From the NCBI GenBank assembly GCA_014444615.1, contig PVXE01000006.1:56609-120608 (forward strand): a stretch of DNA of 64,000 nucleotides, read 5' to 3'. The translations under genes and the position numbers were made by a program. Under the pieces are notes generated by a model, which worked only from the letters and a program-made list of their open reading frames with translations, was not told the DNA's origin and searched no databases. Source of the DNA: Tagaea sp. CACIAM 22H2. Lineage in GTDB: Bacteria > Pseudomonadota > Alphaproteobacteria > CACIAM-22H2. This document shows, piece by piece, positions 62,073 through 64,000 of the stretch; the first letter of the stretch is position 1; each line of letters begins with the position of its first letter.

Positions 62073-62151
62073 GTACATCCATCGACCACGGTGGATCGGC
62101 CGACTGCGGATGTACCAGCGGCAAGACGGCTCCCTCGCGGGGGCCGTTTTT
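62073..62151 (+). ncRNA. Putative small RNA of about 75-80 bases
   Basis: Between the sugar-acid operon and fghA the plus strand has a promoter-like sequence, a stem GTACATCC (62073-62080) pairing perfectly with GGATGTAC (62108-62115) with an inner hairpin (CCA-cgg-TGG) and a terminator at 62126-62151. No ORF fits. The rest of the 305-base gap 61857-62161 holds the operator and promoter of the SDR operon. No known RNA family is recognised. Confidence 0.5.
62126..62151 (+). terminator. Rho-independent terminator, plus strand
   Basis: ACGGC-(T)CCC-TCGC-GGGG-GCCGT stem-loop followed by TTTTT (62147-62151). The T-run is present only on the plus strand, so it ends a plus-strand transcript, not fghA. 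Confidence 0.75.
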
Positions 62152-62161
62152 CGTTTGGGGC

Positions 62162-63007
62162 TCAGCCTTTCAGCACTTTCGCGTGAAACGCGATGTGATC
62201 GGCGACGAAGCTCTGAATAAACCAATAGGAATGGTCGTAACCGTCGCGACGGTTGAGGACGAGTTTTTGTCCTGACGCGGCGGCGGCTTGTTCTAGGGCC
62301 TCCGGATGAAGCTGGCTGGTCAGGAACTGGTCCGACATGCCTTGTTCGACCAGGATCGTGTCTTCACGCGGCGCTTTGCGCATTAACTCGGACGCGTCCC
62401 ACGCCTTCCACGCCGCGCGGTCGGGGCCGAGATAATTGCCGAACGCCTTCTCGCCCCACGGCACGGCAACGGGATTCGAGATCGGCGCGAAAGCCGAGAC
62501 CGAACGCCAGCGCGCCGGCTCGCGCAGGCCGATCGTCAATGCGCCATGCCCGCCCATCGAATGGCCCGAGATGCCCCGCACGCCGGGCAGCGCGGGGAAA
62601 TTCGCTTCGACGATGCCGGGCAGTTCGGTGTTCACATACGAGAACATCCGATAATGACCGGCCCAAGGTTCGGCCGTCGCGTCGAGATAGAACCCAGCGC
62701 CCGTGCCGAAATCCCAATCCGCATCCTCGCCCGGAAGGCCGAGGCCACGTGGCGAGGTATCGCAGGCGACGAGCATGATCCCGTGTTGGGCGGCGAAACG
62801 CTGCGCGCCAGCCTTGATCATGAACGTTTCTTCCGTGCAGGTGAGCCCCGCAAGGAAATAGAGGGCGGGCACCTTCCCCTTCGCGGCTTGCGGCGGCACG
62901 AAGACCGAGAATTTCATCGCGGTCTTCGTCTCGCTCGACGCGTGCTTGTAGTAGCCCAGCGTGCCGTCGAAGCAGCGATGGGCGGAGATCGTCTCGATCG
63001 CCGACAT
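62162..63007 (-). CDS. fghA: S-formylglutathione hydrolase
   Basis: A 281-residue esterase-D type alpha/beta hydrolase. Nucleophile Ser in ISGHSMGGHGALTI; LYFLAGLTCTEETFMIKAGAQRFAAQHG is a family hallmark; Asp in EQGMSDQFL and His in DGYDHSYWFIQSFVADH complete the triad. It hydrolyses S-formylglutathione to formate and glutathione. The start overlaps the adhC stop by one base (TGATG), so both steps of formaldehyde oxidation are translationally coupled. Formate can then feed the two formate dehydrogenases in this window. Confidence 0.95.
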   Translation of the reverse strand: MSAIETISAHRCFDGTLGYYKHASSETKTAMKFSVFVPPQAAKGKVPALYFLAGLTCTEETFMIKAGAQRFAAQHGIMLVACDTSPRGLGLPGEDADWDFGTGAGFYLDATAEPWAGHYRMFSYVNTELPGIVEANFPALPGVRGISGHSMGGHGALTIGLREPARWRSVSAFAPISNPVAVPWGEKAFGNYLGPDRAAWKAWDASELMRKAPREDTILVEQGMSDQFLTSQLHPEALEQAAAASGQKLVLNRRDGYDHSYWFIQSFVADHIAFHAKVLKG

Positions 63008-64000
63008 CAGTAGATCACCACCGAGCGGATCGACTCGCCCTTGGTCATCAGGTCGAAGGCGTCGTTGATCTTTTCGAGCGGCATCGTGTGCGTGATCATG
63101 TCGTCGATATTGATCCGGCCGTCCATGTACCAGTCGACGATGTTCGGCACGTCGGTGCGCCCGCGCGCCCCGCCGAAGGCGGTGCCCTTCCAGACCCGGC
63201 CGGTGACCAGCTGGAACGGGCGGGTGGCGATTTCCTTGCCCGCCTCGGCCACGCCGATGATGATGCTCTCGCCCCAGCCGCGATGGCAGGCTTCCAGCGC
63301 CTGGCGCATCACCGTGACGTTCCCCGTCGCATCGAAGGTGTAGTCGGCGCCGCCGTCCGTCAGGGCGACCAGGTGAGCGACGATATCGCCGTCGACATCC
63401 TTCGGATTGACGAAATGGGTCATGCCGAAGCGGCGGCCCCACTCCTCGCGCGCAGGATTGATGTCGACACCGACGATCATGCCGGCGCCGACCATCTTCA
63501 GACCCTGGATGACGTTCAGACCGATGCCGCCCAGGCCGAATACGATGCAGTTGGCGCCGGGCTCGACCTTCGCCGTGTTGACGACCGCCCCTACCCCGGT
63601 CGTGACCCCGCAGCCGACGTAGCAGGCCTTGTCGAATGGGGCGTCCTTGCGAATCTTGGCCAGGGCGATCTCGGGCAGGACCGTGTGGTTCGCAAAGGTC
63701 GAGCAGCCCATGTAGTGGGCGATCTGCTGGCCCCTGTAGGAAAAGCGGCTGGAGCCGTCCGGCATCAGGCCCTTGCCTTGCGTGCCTCGAATGGCGGTGC
63801 AGAGGTTGGTCTTGCGCGAAAGGCAGCTTTTGCACTGTCGGCATTCGGGCGTGTAGAGCGGGATGACGTGATCGCCCGGCGCGACGCTGGTCACACCCGG
63901 GCCGACTTCCAGCACGACCCCGGCGCCTTCGTGCCCGAGGATCGAGGGGAAGATGCCCTCGCTGTCCAGCCCGTCGAGCGTATAGGCGTCGGTGTGGCAG
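63007..64000 (-). CDS. adhC: S-(hydroxymethyl)glutathione dehydrogenase / class III alcohol dehydrogenase (5' end outside window)
   Basis: Reads in frame from the window edge: [33 protein letters not shown], then the structural-Zn Cys cluster [34 protein letters not shown] for NAD binding, and [26 protein letters not shown] typical of AdhC/FrmA. About 331 codons are present of the usual 370. It oxidises the glutathione-formaldehyde adduct to S-formylglutathione. The true start lies beyond 64000. Confidence 0.95.
   Translation of the reverse strand, partial: CHTDAYTLDGLDSEGIFPSILGHEGAGVVLEVGPGVTSVAPGDHVIPLYTPECRQCKSCLSRKTNLCTAIRGTQGKGLMPDGSSRFSYRGQQIAHYMGCSTFANHTVLPEIALAKIRKDAPFDKACYVGCGVTTGVGAVVNTAKVEPGANCIVFGLGGIGLNVIQGLKMVGAGMIVGVDINPAREEWGRRFGMTHFVNPKDVDGDIVAHLVALTDGGADYTFDATGNVTVMRQALEACHRGWGESIIIGVAEAGKEIATRPFQLVTGRVWKGTAFGGARGRTDVPNIVDWYMDGRINIDDMITHTMPLEKINDAFDLMTKGESIRSVVIY

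Noticed and set aside
1..64000. CRISPR arrays, insertion sequences, prophage or integrase genes
   Set aside because: None was recognised in either strand; although selC is a frequent integration site in enterobacteria, no integrase flanks it here.

Overview
The window looks like a GC-rich alphaproteobacterial chromosome, probably Rhodospirillales-like (inference). The supporting evidence is a DUF2336 protein, a methylsuccinyl-CoA dehydrogenase of the ethylmalonyl-CoA pathway, an FdsGBACD formate dehydrogenase, a SelD fused to an NADH-dehydrogenase-like flavoprotein, many ATGA/TGATG gene overlaps, and frequent GTG or TTG starts. No insertion sequence, prophage or CRISPR array was seen. The window is almost fully coding and rich in catabolic operons.

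Left part (1-22.7 kb): nitrogen-compound uptake and catabolism. A polar amino acid ABC transporter without a local ATPase lies with a DadA-like FAD oxidoreductase, a carboxymuconolactone decarboxylase (CMD) family protein and a creatininase (cut by the left edge). A lone peptide-type binding protein and an aspartoacylase-like deacylase follow. A long plus-strand operon then encodes an orphan molybdenum hydroxylase, a PotA-like ATPase, a 2OG-Fe(II) oxygenase, an MmgE/PrpD protein, AllA-like and PuuE-like ureide enzymes and a Rieske oxygenase. It faces a minus-strand cupin and a second Rieske oxygenase. The matching PotB/PotC/PotD-like components, a ketopantoate-reductase-like enzyme and a TetR regulator come next. 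The set looks like a pathway for an unidentified N-heterocycle or ureide.

Middle (22.8-35.9 kb): DUF2336 protein, a solitary FliG, a nucleoside deaminase, a D-tartrate dehydratase, the NAD-linked formate dehydrogenase operon fdsG-fdsB-fdsA-fdhD-fdsD with a LysR gene and a clear ATAG-N7-CTAT operator, an acidic Gly/Pro-rich protein of unknown function, and a Tat-exported transglutaminase-like protein behind a long, apparently structured leader.

Selenium region (35.9-50.3 kb, all minus strand): a selenocysteine-containing formate dehydrogenase (fdnG with an in-frame UGA, fdnH, fdnI), fdhE, selA, a Sel1-repeat protein, selB, selC (tRNA-Sec) and selD, that is, the selenoprotein and all four bacterial Sec-synthesis genes in one array. 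Between selC and selD sit five small genes: two unknowns, a LplA-like lipoate ligase, a DsrE-like protein and a GcvH-like lipoyl carrier. This resembles the lipoyl/DsrE toolkit of the sHdr sulfur pathway and is the best candidate for an undescribed system here, perhaps selenium or sulfur handling for SelD or formate dehydrogenase. The selB reading frame also runs straight through the tRNA-Sec gene and ends in an ATGA overlap with the next gene.

Right part (50.7-64 kb): an M29-like protein, methylsuccinyl-CoA dehydrogenase, a tartrate/malate dehydrogenase, an orphan Bug-type binding protein with a divergent LysR gene, then a sugar-acid operon (SDR, split transketolase, MR/MLE dehydratase, LacI-family repressor, DoxX) preceded by a perfect 20-bp GntR-like palindrome. 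A putative small RNA with its own terminator lies next, then fghA and adhC (cut by the right edge) for glutathione-dependent formaldehyde oxidation. Formaldehyde from oxidative demethylation could pass through AdhC/FghA to formate and then to the two formate dehydrogenases (inference).
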